Part shown: positions 1 to 8,778 of the stretch, piece by piece
How positions within the stretch are numbered: the stretch's first letter is position 1
Layout: every line of letters begins with the position of its first letter
Notes under the pieces: generated by a model
What the model saw: the letters and a program-made list of their open reading frames with translations, nothing else
Databases searched by the model: none
What the model was told of the DNA's origin: nothing
Position numbers and translations under genes: made by a program
Assembly: GCF_001951155.1 (NCBI RefSeq)
Contig: NZ_CP016359.1
Coordinates: 1,822,001-1,886,000 of the forward strand
Direction: 5' to 3'
DNA length: 64,000 bases
From: Christiangramia flava JLT2011
GTDB lineage: Bacteria > Bacteroidota > Bacteroidia > Flavobacteriales > Flavobacteriaceae

Positions 1-1576
1 TCAGTTTTTTAGCTTCATCTGAAGTAAATGGCATTCTCAGTTTAATGAACGTATCGGCAAGTCCCTGAACACCTAGTCCCACAGGACGGTGACGGAAATT
101 GGAATTTTCAGCTTCTTTTACCGGGTAGTAGTTGCGATCGATCACCTTATTCAGGTTGCGGGTCACCCTCTTGGTAATTTTAAACAATTCTTTGTGATCA
201 AATTCGCCGTTTTTAATGAACATCGGCAGCGCGATGGAAGCCAGGTTACAAACAGCCACTTCATCTTTGCTGGTATATTCTAAGATTTCCGTGCAAAGGT
301 TGGAAGAACGGATCACTCCCAGGTTCTTCTGGTTCGATTTCCTGTTCGCTGCATCTTTATACAGCATGTACGGAGTTCCGGTCTCAATTTGAGATTCTAA
401 TATTTTCTCCCACAGTTCGCGTGCTTTGATCGTTTTACGGCCTTTATTCTCAGTTTCGTATTTGGTATACAAGGCTTCAAATTCGTCTCCGTATGTATCG
501 TACAGTCCAGGGCATTCGTGCGGGCACATCAGCGTCCATTTTCCATCTTCCTGCACACGTTTCATAAAAAGATCAGACATCCACATCGCGTAGAACAGGT
601 CACGGGCACGCATTTCCTCTTTTCCGTGGTTCTTCTTCAGATCCAGGAAATCAAAAATATCAGCATGCCAGGGTTCCATATAAATGGCAAAGGAACCTTT
701 TCTTTTTCCGCCTCCCTGGTCTACATAACGCGCGGTGTCATTGAAAACACGAAGCATTGGAACGATTCCGTTAGAGGTGCCGTTGGTTCCGGAGATATAA
801 GAACCGGTAGCCCTCACATTGTGAATAGATAATCCTATTCCTCCAGCCGATTGTGAGATCTTCGCGGTTTGCTTCAACGTATCGTAAATACCATCGATAC
901 TATCATCCTGCATCGTTAATAAGAAACAGGAAGACATTTGCGGTTTTGGAGTTCCGGCGTTAAAAAGTGTTGGGGTAGCGTGTGTAAAATATTTTTTAGA
1001 CATCAGCTCGTAGGTCTCTACGGCCGCATCAAGATCATCAGGGTGAATACCAATAGAAACCCGCATAAGCATGTGTTGCGGTCTTTCAGCAATTTCACCA
1101 TTGATCTTCAGTAAATAAGAGCGCTCTAAAGTTTTAAAACCGAAATAATCGTAGCCAAAATCGCGGTTGTAGATGATCGTAGAATCCAGTTTTTCCCGAT
1201 TATCCATGATCACTTTATATACTTCATCTGAAATAAGCGGAGCTTTTTCTTCAGTACGCGGATTTACATACTCATACAGATCGGTCATCACTTCAGAAAA
1301 AGTCTTCTTCGTATTTTTATGCAGGTTGGAAACCGAAATCCTGGCAGCCAGTTTTGCATAATCCGGGTGGGATGTAGTCATGGTCGCGGCAATTTCCGCA
1401 GCCAGATTGTCGAGTTCACTGGTCGTTACATTATCGTACAATCCTTCGATCACTCTCATGGCGACCTTTACAGGATCTACCAGTTCGTTCAGGCCATAAC
1501 AGAGTTTTTTAACCCTGGCGGTGATCTTATCGAACATCACCGGTTCTTTTCGTCCGTCTCTTTTAACTACATACAT
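1..1576 (-). CDS. nrdA: Ribonucleoside-diphosphate reductase alpha subunit, class Ia (partial, C-terminus outside window)
   Basis: The large catalytic subunit reduces ribonucleoside diphosphates to deoxyribonucleotides in the cytoplasm, together with NrdB. The reading frame opens with ATG at 1576 ([12 protein letters not shown]) and runs off the window edge after about 525 codons. An N-terminal ATP-cone (VVKRDG, residues 3-8 onward) predicts dATP/ATP allosteric control. Catalytic residues are visible: C217 (SSCFLL) and C443 (AVCNLAS) correspond to the redox pair C225/C462 of the E. coli enzyme, and N426, C428 and E430 (NLCTE) to the thiyl-radical site. It lies 144 bp downstream of nrdB on the same strand, so the two are probably co-transcribed. 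The C-terminal swinging-arm cysteines are outside the window. Confidence 0.95.
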   Translation of the reverse strand, partial: MYVVKRDGRKEPVMFDKITARVKKLCYGLNELVDPVKVAMRVIEGLYDNVTTSELDNLAAEIAATMTTSHPDYAKLAARISVSNLHKNTKKTFSEVMTDLYEYVNPRTEEKAPLISDEVYKVIMDNREKLDSTIIYNRDFGYDYFGFKTLERSYLLKINGEIAERPQHMLMRVSIGIHPDDLDAAVETYELMSKKYFTHATPTLFNAGTPKPQMSSCFLLTMQDDSIDGIYDTLKQTAKISQSAGGIGLSIHNVRATGSYISGTNGTSNGIVPMLRVFNDTARYVDQGGGKRKGSFAIYMEPWHADIFDFLDLKKNHGKEEMRARDLFYAMWMSDLFMKRVQEDGKWTLMCPHECPGLYDTYGDEFEALYTKYETENKGRKTIKARELWEKILESQIETGTPYMLYKDAANRKSNQKNLGVIRSSNLCTEILEYTSKDEVAVCNLASIALPMFIKNGEFDHKELFKITKRVTRNLNKVIDRNYYPVKEAENSNFRHRPVGLGVQGLADTFIKLRMPFTSDEAKKL

Positions 1577-1720
1577 GCGCTACAAATTTTGTTAGTCTGG
1601 GCTGCGGAAGGGACAAAACGATCCCACCCGAAACTTTCGGTTAATTGAAAAATTTAAAAAAATGAATTGTTGAAAAGTCCAACTTGCGCCGCGTTGGGGG
1701 GCACGACGCAGTTGCGCTTT

Positions 1721-2698
1721 TTAAAAATCGGCGTCGAAACTGATGTTATCCGATTCTTTGTCTTTGTTCATGACTCCCGCTTTCTGGTATTCGCTCACGC
1801 GTTTTTCGAAGAAGTTGGTCTTCCCCTGCAGGTTGATCATATCCATAAAATCAAACGGATTCGACACATTGTATTCTTTTTCGCATTCCAGTTCCACTAA
1901 AAGTCGATCGGTTAAGAATTCCAGATACTGCGTCATCAGTTTCGCGTTCATCCCGATAAGGCTAACAGGTAGCGATTCGGTAATGAACTCGCGCTCTATA
2001 TTTAGGGCATCCACGATGATCTCGCGGATCTTTTCTTTTGAGACTTTGTTGAGAAGGTGGTTGTTATGAAGGTGAACCGCAAAATCGCAGTGCATTCCTT
2101 CATCGCGGGAAATCAATTCATTGGAGAAAGTAAGACCCGGCATCAATCCTCGTTTTTTCAACCAGAAGATCGAGCAGAAGGCTCCTGAAAAGAAAATCCC
2201 CTCGACGGCAGCAAATGCGATCAGTCTTTCTGCAAAAGAATCAGACTCGATCCACTTCAGTGCCCAGTCGGCTTTTTTCTTAATTGCCGGAAACACTTCG
2301 ATCGCCTTGAATAATTTATCTTTTTCCTTGTCGTCTTTCACATAGGTGTCGATAAGCAGGGAATAGGTTTCAGAATGGATATTTTCCATCATGATCTGAA
2401 AACCATAAAAGAACTTGGCTTCTGAATACTGGACTTCGTTCACAAAATTTTCAGCCAGGTTTTCATTGACAATCCCGTCTGAAGCGGCAAAAAATGCCAG
2501 GATGTGTTTGATGAAATAGCGCTCGTCTGCATTCAATTTGTTGTTCCAGTCGTTCAGGTCCTGGTGTAGATCGATCTCTTCAGCAGTCCAGAAACAGGCC
2601 TCCATTTTCTTGTACCAGTCCCAAATATCATGGTGTTTGATCGGGAAGATCACAAACCGGTCTTTATTTTCCTGCAAAATGGGTTCCTGCTGCGCCAT
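1721..2698 (-). CDS. nrdB: Ribonucleoside-diphosphate reductase beta subunit, class Ia
   Basis: This 325-residue small subunit carries the di-iron tyrosyl-radical cofactor that starts ribonucleotide reduction in NrdA. All expected metal ligands are seen: D74 (ASDG), E105 and H108 (ENIH), E166 (VEG), E200 and H203 (DEGMH). The radical tyrosine is Y112, seven residues after E105 as in canonical class Ia enzymes, so this is not a Tyr-less Ic type. The C-terminus FDADF matches the tail that docks on the alpha subunit. The order nrdB then nrdA is seen in other Bacteroidota. No clear regulatory palindrome was found upstream. Confidence 0.96.
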   Translation of the reverse strand: MAQQEPILQENKDRFVIFPIKHHDIWDWYKKMEACFWTAEEIDLHQDLNDWNNKLNADERYFIKHILAFFAASDGIVNENLAENFVNEVQYSEAKFFYGFQIMMENIHSETYSLLIDTYVKDDKEKDKLFKAIEVFPAIKKKADWALKWIESDSFAERLIAFAAVEGIFFSGAFCSIFWLKKRGLMPGLTFSNELISRDEGMHCDFAVHLHNNHLLNKVSKEKIREIIVDALNIEREFITESLPVSLIGMNAKLMTQYLEFLTDRLLVELECEKEYNVSNPFDFMDMINLQGKTNFFEKRVSEYQKAGVMNKDKESDNISFDADF

Positions 2699-2993
2699 TG
2701 GTCTTAGTGTTTTCGGTTATGGTTAATTGAAAAGTATTTAACAAATATTTAAAAATGAGACAGATAATGAAAGAAATCAGCCCAAACGTTTTCAACAAAG
2801 TTTTCAACACGGGAAATGATGCAGAAGAATTACTTAACTGAATAGATTCAATTTAAATAGCTGAAAATTAGTCGATTATAATATGTTAATAATTTTATGA
2901 ACGAAAAGCTCCGGGGGTGAATTTTAAATTATTAAGCGTGAATGGGAAGAGTGAAAATCTGACAAAATAAATGTTAAATTTTAGAGATTTGGT

Positions 2994-3028
2994 AAAAAAG
3001 TAAGCCGGTCGTTCTCACCGGCTTACTT
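2994..3028 (-). terminator. Intrinsic terminator with perfect 12-bp stem
   Basis: The arms 2998-3009 and 3017-3028 (AAGTAAGCCGGT and its exact complement) enclose a 7-nt loop. On the minus strand the stem runs straight into a T-tract at 2994-2999. It would end the candidate small RNA or transcripts from the DUF3109 gene. Confidence 0.85.
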
Positions 3029-3181
3029 CGAAAACAGAATTACCTAATTTTCTGGTTGGTTCACCTATAAAAAAATTAATATGAAACAGGTAAAACTGTT
3101 TACCTTTGTTAGGGTAATCTTTCAGTAAAATAATCGGGGGAGTCGAGACCGGGGAATTTATGTGATCTCTAAATGAGAGTT
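2994..3181 (-). ncRNA. Candidate structured small RNA
   Basis: No convincing open reading frame lies between 2699 and 3242. On the minus strand a TATATTTA element (3185-3192) resembles the Bacteroidota -7 box, and about 190 nt later there is a strong intrinsic terminator. In between, 3109-3118 and 3039-3047 can pair (ATTACC, a bulged C, then TAA, with TTAGGTAAT). They enclose a smaller hairpin (3089-3094 with 3099-3104, alternatively 3085-3089 with 3096-3100). The size is similar to 6S RNA, and a Flavobacteria-specific 6S family exists in Rfam, but I cannot assign a family by eye. An alternative is a long 3' untranslated region of the DUF3109 gene. Confidence 0.4.
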
Positions 3182-3242
3182 TTGTAAATATACTTATAAG
3201 ATTCTGTAATTCAGCCTATTGAAAAGTTATAAAAGCGTTAAA

Positions 3243-3812
3243 TTACTTTCTGATAGCCTTTGCGGTTTCCTCCAGCTCCCGGTACCAGTCTGCTCCGAAT
3301 TTTCTAATGAGTCCTTCCTTGACAAACTGATAGATCGGTACCTGTAGTTCTTTTCCTAAGCTGCAGGCATCATCACAGATCTGCCAGCGATGATAGTTCA
3401 CTGCCGAGAACGCGGTATATTCATCCACACGTACAGGGTATAAATGACAGGAAACCGGTTTTTTCCAGTCTATTTCTCCAGCATTATACGCCTCCTCAAT
3501 ACCGCAAAGTGCAGTCCCTTTTTCATCAAAAATGACGTAGGCGCAGTCTGCTCCATCAATGAGCGGAGTCTCGAGTTCGCCGTTTTCAGTTTGAATATAG
3601 GTGCCTTGTTTTTCAATGGCCTCAATTCCTTCCTTCCGAAGAAATGGTTTCACTTTCGAGTAGATCTTTTCGAGGATAGGAACTTCTTCGGGTTCCACCG
3701 GCGCGCCGGCTTCCCCGTCTATGCAGCAGGCGCCTTTGCAGGCCGAGAGGTTGCACACGAAGTCATTTTTAATGATCTCTTCTGAAACTAAAGTTTTGCC
3801 TAATTGAAACAT
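3243..3812 (-). CDS. DUF3109 family cysteine-rich protein
   Basis: This 189-residue cytoplasmic protein is rich in cysteines: C20, C25, C29 and C30 (CNLSACKGACC), then DCAYV, LCGIEE, SCHLYP and CDDAC. Such a set suggests a bound zinc or iron-sulfur centre, as in the related YkgJ-type families. The biochemical role is unknown. A perfect -7 element TATCTTTG (3817-3824 on the minus strand) ends 4 nt before the ATG, so the mRNA may be leaderless. It is divergent from the MarC operon. Confidence 0.85.
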   Translation of the reverse strand: MFQLGKTLVSEEIIKNDFVCNLSACKGACCIDGEAGAPVEPEEVPILEKIYSKVKPFLRKEGIEAIEKQGTYIQTENGELETPLIDGADCAYVIFDEKGTALCGIEEAYNAGEIDWKKPVSCHLYPVRVDEYTAFSAVNYHRWQICDDACSLGKELQVPIYQFVKEGLIRKFGADWYRELEETAKAIRK

Positions 3813-3903
3813 GCTGCAAAGATAATTTTCTCTTAAAAATGAAGGCCTGAAAATTCACATAAATTTAACCCGGAAAGGTATTTAGAAATCTGAAAGCTTG
3901 AAG

Positions 3904-3911
3904 TACTTTTG
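3904..3911 (+). promoter_or_regulatory. -7 promoter element for the marC operon
   Basis: TACTTTTG matches the Bacteroidota TAnnTTTG consensus perfectly and lies 25 nt before the ATG of the MarC gene. The upstream -33 region (TTTA near 3880) is only a weak match. Confidence 0.5.
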
Positions 3912-3936
3912 CGGCCAATTTTAAAAGAGGTGGGTT

Positions 3937-4518
3937 ATGTTTAACGTACTTGATTTCAGAGAGATATTTACGGCTGGAATGGTTCTTTTTGCGGTGATTG
4001 ATATCGTGGGGAGTATCCCGATCATCATCGACCTGAGAAAAAAAACGGGTCATATTCAGAGTGAAAAAGCCTCGATCGTGGCGGGGATCATCATGATCGT
4101 TTTCCTGTTTTTGGGAAAAGAGATCCTGAACCTTATTGGGATTGATGTAAATTCTTTTGCCGTGGCGGGTTCTTTTATTTTATTTTTCCTGGCGCTGGAA
4201 ATGATCCTTGGCATCAGCCTTTATAAAGACGATGCGCCGGAGACGGCATCCATAGTGCCTTTGGCTTTTCCTTTGATTGCCGGGGCGGGTACCATGACCT
4301 CGCTGGTTTCCCTTCAGGCTGAATATGAAACGGTAAATATTATTGTAGCTATCGTTTTCAATATTATATTTGTATATCTGGTCCTGAAATCTTCTTCAAA
4401 GATTGAGAAGATTCTGGGTTCCCAGGGAATCAATGTAGTGCGAAAGGTATTTGGGGTGATCCTTCTGGCGATAGCCGTTAAACTTTTCGCGGCGAATATT
4501 CAGAGTTTATTTTCATGA
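3937..4518 (+). CDS. MarC family integral membrane protein
   Basis: This 193-residue protein has about six hydrophobic segments and the family pattern near the start (VDIVGSIPI-like, AVIDIVGSIPIII at residues 19-31) and in the middle (PLAFPLIAGAGTMTS). MarC/YhgN proteins sit in the inner membrane. Their transport substrate is not firmly known, and the old link to antibiotic resistance has been withdrawn. It overlaps the next gene by 4 bp (ATGA), so the two are translationally coupled. Confidence 0.9.
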   Translation: MFNVLDFREIFTAGMVLFAVIDIVGSIPIIIDLRKKTGHIQSEKASIVAGIIMIVFLFLGKEILNLIGIDVNSFAVAGSFILFFLALEMILGISLYKDDAPETASIVPLAFPLIAGAGTMTSLVSLQAEYETVNIIVAIVFNIIFVYLVLKSSSKIEKILGSQGINVVRKVFGVILLAIAVKLFAANIQSLFS

Positions 4519-4712
4519 AGTACATTATTTTCACAATCATTTTTCTTGCGGTTGTATTTATAGGTATCAGCATTAGCGTATTAGATATTCAGGCTCCTTT
4601 TGAGGGAGATAGCGGGAACGGCCTTATCGTGATCCTTGCCAGCTTTTGTGTAATTTGCCTGATGGGAATTTTGCTGATCTCCAGGAGCATTTCCAAAAAA
4701 GCCAATTCTTAG
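4515..4712 (+). CDS. Small two-helix membrane protein
   Basis: This 65-residue protein has hydrophobic segments at about residues 4-23 and 36-55 with a polar linker (EGDSGNG) and a basic tail (RSISKKANS). It starts within the marC stop codon and its stop directly abuts the next ATG, so it is part of a three-gene operon. No family is recognised. Confidence 0.75.
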   Translation: MKYIIFTIIFLAVVFIGISISVLDIQAPFEGDSGNGLIVILASFCVICLMGILLISRSISKKANS

Positions 4713-5321
4713 ATGCAGTACGATGTGATGATCATTGGTGGCGGAGTGGCAGGAATTTCCTGTGCACTGGTGCTTGGTTCGGGACTGCAAAAGAGTTTCG
4801 GTGAGGGCAAACGTGTGGGAATTGTCATGCACCAGAAGGCTTCTCATCTGCAATCAGCAAAACTCTATAATGCCTTCGGAATAATCCCCGGAAAGAGTGG
4901 TGCTGAAATCCTTTTGGAGGCCAAAGACCATCTTCGCGAGCAATATCCCGGGGTGGATATTCTGGAAAAGGAAAAAGTCAAGTCGGTTACTGAAGCTGGT
5001 TCCGGGTTCAAAGTACAGACCAATAAGGCCGATTATGAGGCGAAAATGGTCGTAATCGCTACCGGTTACAATTCTCCCAACCGAATTTCCGGACTGGAGG
5101 ATTACGTGATCCCGCATACCAGAGCCAAGCTCGAAAAAAACCGAATTGAACTGAAGAACCAGGACCATCTTGTTAAAGAGGGTTTGTATGTTGCCGGGAC
5201 GCTTGCCGGGTGGAGAAGCCAGTTTTCCATCGCAGCAGGAAGTGGCGCAGCGGTGGCTACAGATATTCTAACGGTTTGGAATGGTGGTGAGCACACCAAG
5301 GTTCACGATAAGCTATACTAG
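4713..5321 (+). CDS. FAD-dependent pyridine nucleotide-disulfide-type oxidoreductase, short form
   Basis: This 202-residue flavoprotein has an N-terminal Rossmann motif (IIGGGVAG, residues 7-14), a second FAD motif (VVIATGY) and a late glycine-rich FAD-contact segment (LYVAGTLAGW). It resembles thioredoxin reductase but is about 100 residues shorter. The inserted NAD(P)H domain and the CxxC redox pair are both missing. It may therefore accept electrons in another way, or act as a subunit. Its partner is unknown. It ends the marC operon and overlaps the convergent small gene by 4 bp. Confidence 0.8.
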   Translation: MQYDVMIIGGGVAGISCALVLGSGLQKSFGEGKRVGIVMHQKASHLQSAKLYNAFGIIPGKSGAEILLEAKDHLREQYPGVDILEKEKVKSVTEAGSGFKVQTNKADYEAKMVVIATGYNSPNRISGLEDYVIPHTRAKLEKNRIELKNQDHLVKEGLYVAGTLAGWRSQFSIAAGSGAAVATDILTVWNGGEHTKVHDKLY

Positions 5322-5614
5322 AAGAGGTACATTGCCAAAAATGGCAGGGTCGCCACGCTGAAAATCAGGAAACTTTGCTGAAGGTTTCTAAAGAGCAGCG
5401 CACGCTTGAGTTTCTGGGTAAATTCCCGGTCTTCATTCTCGCGAATTTGTTTCTTTAATAGTTTCCGGGAAACATTGGAAGAGGTAACTAGAATGTCTTT
5501 CTGAAGAAAGAGTAAACTGCTATTATCGAGCAGGCGAAAACTTACCGCAATGATGAAAAACATCAGGGGTAGAAAAGGCAGTAAGGCAGTTAGATTTAAG
5601 GCTAAAAAATTCAC
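5318..5614 (-). CDS. Small membrane protein downstream of the CtpA-type protease
   Basis: This 98-residue protein starts with GTG, 12 nt after the stop of the S41 protease. It has hydrophobic segments at about residues 3-27 and 78-98, separated by a charged, probably helical stretch (KKQIRENEDREFTQKLKR). It is probably the third gene of the dCMP deaminase-protease operon. No family is recognised, and the gene could be lineage-specific. Confidence 0.6.
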   Translation of the reverse strand: MNFLALNLTALLPFLPLMFFIIAVSFRLLDNSSLLFLQKDILVTSSNVSRKLLKKQIRENEDREFTQKLKRALLFRNLQQSFLIFSVATLPFLAMYLF

Positions 5615-5626
5615 ACCATGTCCAAA

Positions 5627-7225
5627 TTAGGACTTTTGCTCGGACAATTCGATAACTTTATCGATTATTCGGTCATCGGTATTTAAATATCGTTCAAATG
5701 CATTAGTTCCGAAAAGCTGGTGGATCATTTCGGCTTTCAGATATTTCTTTAAGAGGGGTTCATGCTGTTTTTGACTTAAGTTTATTCGTACATCCCCCAT
5801 TCTTTTCAGGTAAGTAGAAAAATCTTTCAGCATTTCATTGCTAACCTCCACCTTATTTTCAAATTCTTCCAGAGACATGTCATTGTAGCGAGACCTGTCT
5901 TTTTCCAGAATATCGAAAACGAATCGGCTCATATAGCCCCCGCGCAGCAGGAAGATCAGTTTTTCCTTTTCAGCGTCGGTATTTTTGGGTACGAAAATAT
6001 CGGGAATGATACCTCCGCCACCGTAAACCACTTTTCCGCCAGGCGTGGTATATCGCAGTGAATCATTTACATGAATGCTGTCCTGGCTGTTCAGTTCTCC
6101 GTTCTTGTAGCGGCGCATGTAATCTTTAAAATATGCGTCATTGCCATTATCGTAAGGCTTCTGAATGGAACGCCCCGTAGGCGTATAATATCGGGCAATG
6201 GTAAGCCGAACGGCGCTTCCATCCCCAAGTCCCATTTCGCGCTGTACAAGGCCTTTCCCGTAGCTGCGGCGACCAACGATCGTTCCCACGTCATTGTCTT
6301 GAAGCGCTCCGGCCACTACCTCACTCGCGGAAGCAGAATTTTCATTGATCAGCACGTATACTTTTCCGTTTTCAAACTCTCCTTCACGCTCGGCGAAAGT
6401 CTTTTCTATGGAGCCGCTTTTATTTTTAGTAAATAGGATGAGCTTATCATCAGAAATAAATTCGTCAGCAATATTAATGGCTTCGGAAAGGTAACCTCCG
6501 GGATTGTCTCTCAGGTCCAGGGCGATCTGTTTGGCACCCTGATTTTTCAGGTTTTTGATTGCTTTTTGAAATTCCGAAAAAGTGGTTTCTGCAAAGCGAT
6601 TGATTTTAATATATCCCAGGCTCGGGGTTAGCATATAAGATGCGTCTACACTTTTCAAAGGCACCTTCCCACGCTTTACCTTAAAAGTTAGCAAATCCTG
6701 AATGCCTTTTCTTAAGACCTTCAGCGTAACCCTGCTGTTTTCTTTTCCTTTTAACTGGTTGGTCAATGAATCATCGCTGATGTCTCTATTGAAAAGTTTC
6801 TCGCCATTGGCATACAAGATCCGGTCGCCTCCTTTAATGCCTATATTTTCACTGGGACCACCTTCCAGTGGCCGAATTACCACAATTGTGTCGTTCACTT
6901 TATAAAAGCTCACGCCAATTCCCACAAAATCGCCCTTCATGTTCTCGCTTACCGAGGCATATTCTTCCTTTGGGATATAAACCGAATGCGGGTCCAGGTT
7001 TTCCAATATCTTATTCACCGTGACATCCACAATGCTATCGGTGTTCACTTCATCTACATATTCATAATCTATGTAATCGATGAGCCGGTTCAGCTTCTGT
7101 TTTTTGGGATTGGAAGAGAAAAGTTGGTCAGAAACACCATAATTGAGGTGTGCTCCCAGTAAGATACCCAGGGCACAGGCAATGCTCAATAGCAGGGGCG
7201 TGTATATTTTCTGATACTTTTTCAA
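5627..7225 (-). CDS. S41 family C-terminal processing peptidase (CtpA type)
   Basis: This 532-residue periplasmic serine protease has an N-terminal signal anchor (residues 9-26). A PDZ domain at about 95-185 contains the GGPSENIGIKGGD ligand-binding segment. The S41 core carries the LRDNPGG motif (238-244), the serine motif SASASE (297-302) and the lysine of SYGKG (K324), which form the Ser-Lys dyad region. Family members trim the C-termini of envelope proteins. It overlaps the upstream deaminase gene by 4 bp, so the two are co-translated. That pairing has no obvious functional explanation. Confidence 0.92.
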   Translation of the reverse strand: MKKYQKIYTPLLLSIACALGILLGAHLNYGVSDQLFSSNPKKQKLNRLIDYIDYEYVDEVNTDSIVDVTVNKILENLDPHSVYIPKEEYASVSENMKGDFVGIGVSFYKVNDTIVVIRPLEGGPSENIGIKGGDRILYANGEKLFNRDISDDSLTNQLKGKENSRVTLKVLRKGIQDLLTFKVKRGKVPLKSVDASYMLTPSLGYIKINRFAETTFSEFQKAIKNLKNQGAKQIALDLRDNPGGYLSEAINIADEFISDDKLILFTKNKSGSIEKTFAEREGEFENGKVYVLINENSASASEVVAGALQDNDVGTIVGRRSYGKGLVQREMGLGDGSAVRLTIARYYTPTGRSIQKPYDNGNDAYFKDYMRRYKNGELNSQDSIHVNDSLRYTTPGGKVVYGGGGIIPDIFVPKNTDAEKEKLIFLLRGGYMSRFVFDILEKDRSRYNDMSLEEFENKVEVSNEMLKDFSTYLKRMGDVRINLSQKQHEPLLKKYLKAEMIHQLFGTNAFERYLNTDDRIIDKVIELSEQKS

Positions 7226-7653
7226 TCTTCCAGCTCTGATATTTGTTCCAGTTCAACGCCAGCTTTTTCTAAAAATTGCAATCCGGAATTGTCTTTATAG
7301 TCAATTTGATACACCAGGCGTTTAATTCCTGATTGGTGGATGAGCTTGCTACATTCCTTACAGGGAGACATGGTAATGTACAAAGTGGCATCCTTGCAGC
7401 TTTGCGTAGATTCCGCTACCTTCAGGATCGCATTTGCTTCGGCGTGAAGAACGTACCATTTAGTATATCCTTCTTCATCCTCACAAAAATTTTCAAAACC
7501 GGTTGGAGTTCCGTTATAACCGTCAGAAATGATCATTCTGTCTTTTACAATCAGTGCGCCAACCTGTTTTCTTTTACAGTGGGAGAGCTTGCTCCACTCC
7601 TTGGCAATACGAAGATAAGCCTTATCGTATTTCAGCTGTTTTTCCCTTTTCAT
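7222..7653 (-). CDS. Deoxycytidylate (dCMP) deaminase family protein
   Basis: This 143-residue zinc enzyme converts dCMP to dUMP for thymidylate synthesis. The zinc-site motifs are complete: H70 and E72 (HAEANAI), and C98 and C101 (PCKEC). The N-terminal segment RKQVGALIVKD is typical of the ComEB/dCMP deaminase group. It is the first gene of an operon with the CtpA-type protease and shares a 4-bp overlap with it. Confidence 0.92.
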   Translation of the reverse strand: MKREKQLKYDKAYLRIAKEWSKLSHCKRKQVGALIVKDRMIISDGYNGTPTGFENFCEDEEGYTKWYVLHAEANAILKVAESTQSCKDATLYITMSPCKECSKLIHQSGIKRLVYQIDYKDNSGLQFLEKAGVELEQISELED

Positions 7654-7732
7654 TTAATTCAGGCAAATTCCGATAACAATTCTCTGCAAATTAAATGATT
7701 ATCTGGAAATGTAAAGTTTTATTGGTCAAAAT

Positions 7733-8320
7733 CTAAAGCGCCAGGTAATTTTCTTTCAGAATTGGCAGCACGATCCCAATCACAATGGAGCTTACTACCA
7801 GGATCCAGTCTCTTTTGGAAATATTCAGAATATTCTGAAGGATAAAGGCCAGGATCAATACCGAAAGGACCACGATAAGCTGCGCGAGTTCGATGCCCAG
7901 GGCAAATTCCAGCAGTGGTGCCAGTTTACTATCTGAAGAAGCCGCGATCATTTTGAAGTAGGAAGAGAATCCCAGGCCGTGAATTAGCCCAAAGAAAACC
8001 GTTGTGAAATAGAGCAGGTTGATATTCTGGTTTTTCAGTTTCTTTCCGGCGGTAAATATATCGTAGAGTGCAGTAACGATGATCGTAACCGGAATCAGAA
8101 ATTCTACATAAGCGGTGTCTACTTTTACAATTCCGTAGGTGGAAAGAAAAAGCGCCAGTGTGTGTCCCAGTGTGAAAAGCGAGACGAGGCCTAAAACCTG
8201 CTTCCAGCTGCTAAAACTGTATGAAGCCACCAGGGCAACAAGAAAAAGAATGTGATCGTATGCGTTCCAGTCCAGAACGTGTTCCAGACCGAGTTGAAGG
8301 TAAAGCCAGAATTGAGACAT
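7733..8320 (-). CDS. HupE/UreJ-like membrane protein
   Basis: This 195-residue protein has about six or seven transmembrane segments. It carries the family histidine motifs: DHILFL near residue 22, TLGHTLAL near 50 and GLIHGLGFSSYF near 112. HupE/UreJ proteins are proposed nickel transporters or metal permeases. No urease or hydrogenase gene is present in the window, so the substrate is open. It appears monocistronic. Confidence 0.8.
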   Translation of the reverse strand: MSQFWLYLQLGLEHVLDWNAYDHILFLVALVASYSFSSWKQVLGLVSLFTLGHTLALFLSTYGIVKVDTAYVEFLIPVTIIVTALYDIFTAGKKLKNQNINLLYFTTVFFGLIHGLGFSSYFKMIAASSDSKLAPLLEFALGIELAQLIVVLSVLILAFILQNILNISKRDWILVVSSIVIGIVLPILKENYLAL

Positions 8321-8393
8321 ATAGGGTTTTTTCTCAAAGAAACCCGAAAGTACGATTTATTGGTTTAAAAGCAAAGAAAATGGGGTGTGTGAC

Positions 8394-8418
8394 AAAAAAA
8401 GGCCCTCGTATGAGGGCC
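8394..8418 (-). terminator. Intrinsic terminator for the small lipoprotein gene
   Basis: The 7-bp GC-rich stem (8401-8407 with 8412-8418, loop GTAT) is followed on the minus strand by seven T residues (8394-8400). It lies just downstream of the stop codon at 8442. Confidence 0.9.
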
Positions 8419-8441
8419 CTGTGAAATAGTCTTGAATAAGC

Positions 8442-8675
8442 TTATTGTTCAACTGTTTCGGTAGCTACCGAATCTACAGCAGTGGTCAAACTATCAACAG
8501 TAGTCTCCATACTGTCTACAGTTTTTTCTTCCATCACCGGAGCTTCTTCCATCATTTCTGAGTTGATGCTGGTTTCTTCGCTAAGATCTTCAGCGCTTTC
8601 AGCTGAATTTTCGCGACATGAAACCATTGTGATCACTGCAAAAACCGGTAGTACACCAAGTAAAAATTTTTTCAT
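8442..8675 (-). CDS. Small acidic lipoprotein
   Basis: This 77-residue protein has a lipoprotein signal ending at C20 (TMVSC). The mature part is very acidic, with imperfect TVDS repeats (KTVDSMETTVDSLTTAVDS) and no aromatic residues, so it is probably disordered. The function is unknown. It has its own promoter region (TATATTCG near 8703) and a strong terminator, which supports a real, separately expressed gene. Confidence 0.8.
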   Translation of the reverse strand: MKKFLLGVLPVFAVITMVSCRENSAESAEDLSEETSINSEMMEEAPVMEEKTVDSMETTVDSLTTAVDSVATETVEQ

Positions 8676-8778
8676 TTGTCATTGATTTAAAAACCGTGCG
8701 AATATAGATGAAAAACCATTCGCTGATACAAATCTGAAAAATATTTTACGGTAGTTTAAAAGCCTTATTTTCAGTGAA

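Noticed and set aside
1640..1720. Possible stem in the nrdB-nrdA gap (TTGCGCC and GGGGGG region with GTTGCGC)
   Set aside because: The arms pair poorly and no T-tract follows, so neither a terminator nor a repeat can be supported.
2699..2990. Search for an NrdR-type box or strong promoter upstream of nrdB
   Set aside because: Only an imperfect -7 match (AATATTTG) was seen, without a convincing -33 element or regulator box.
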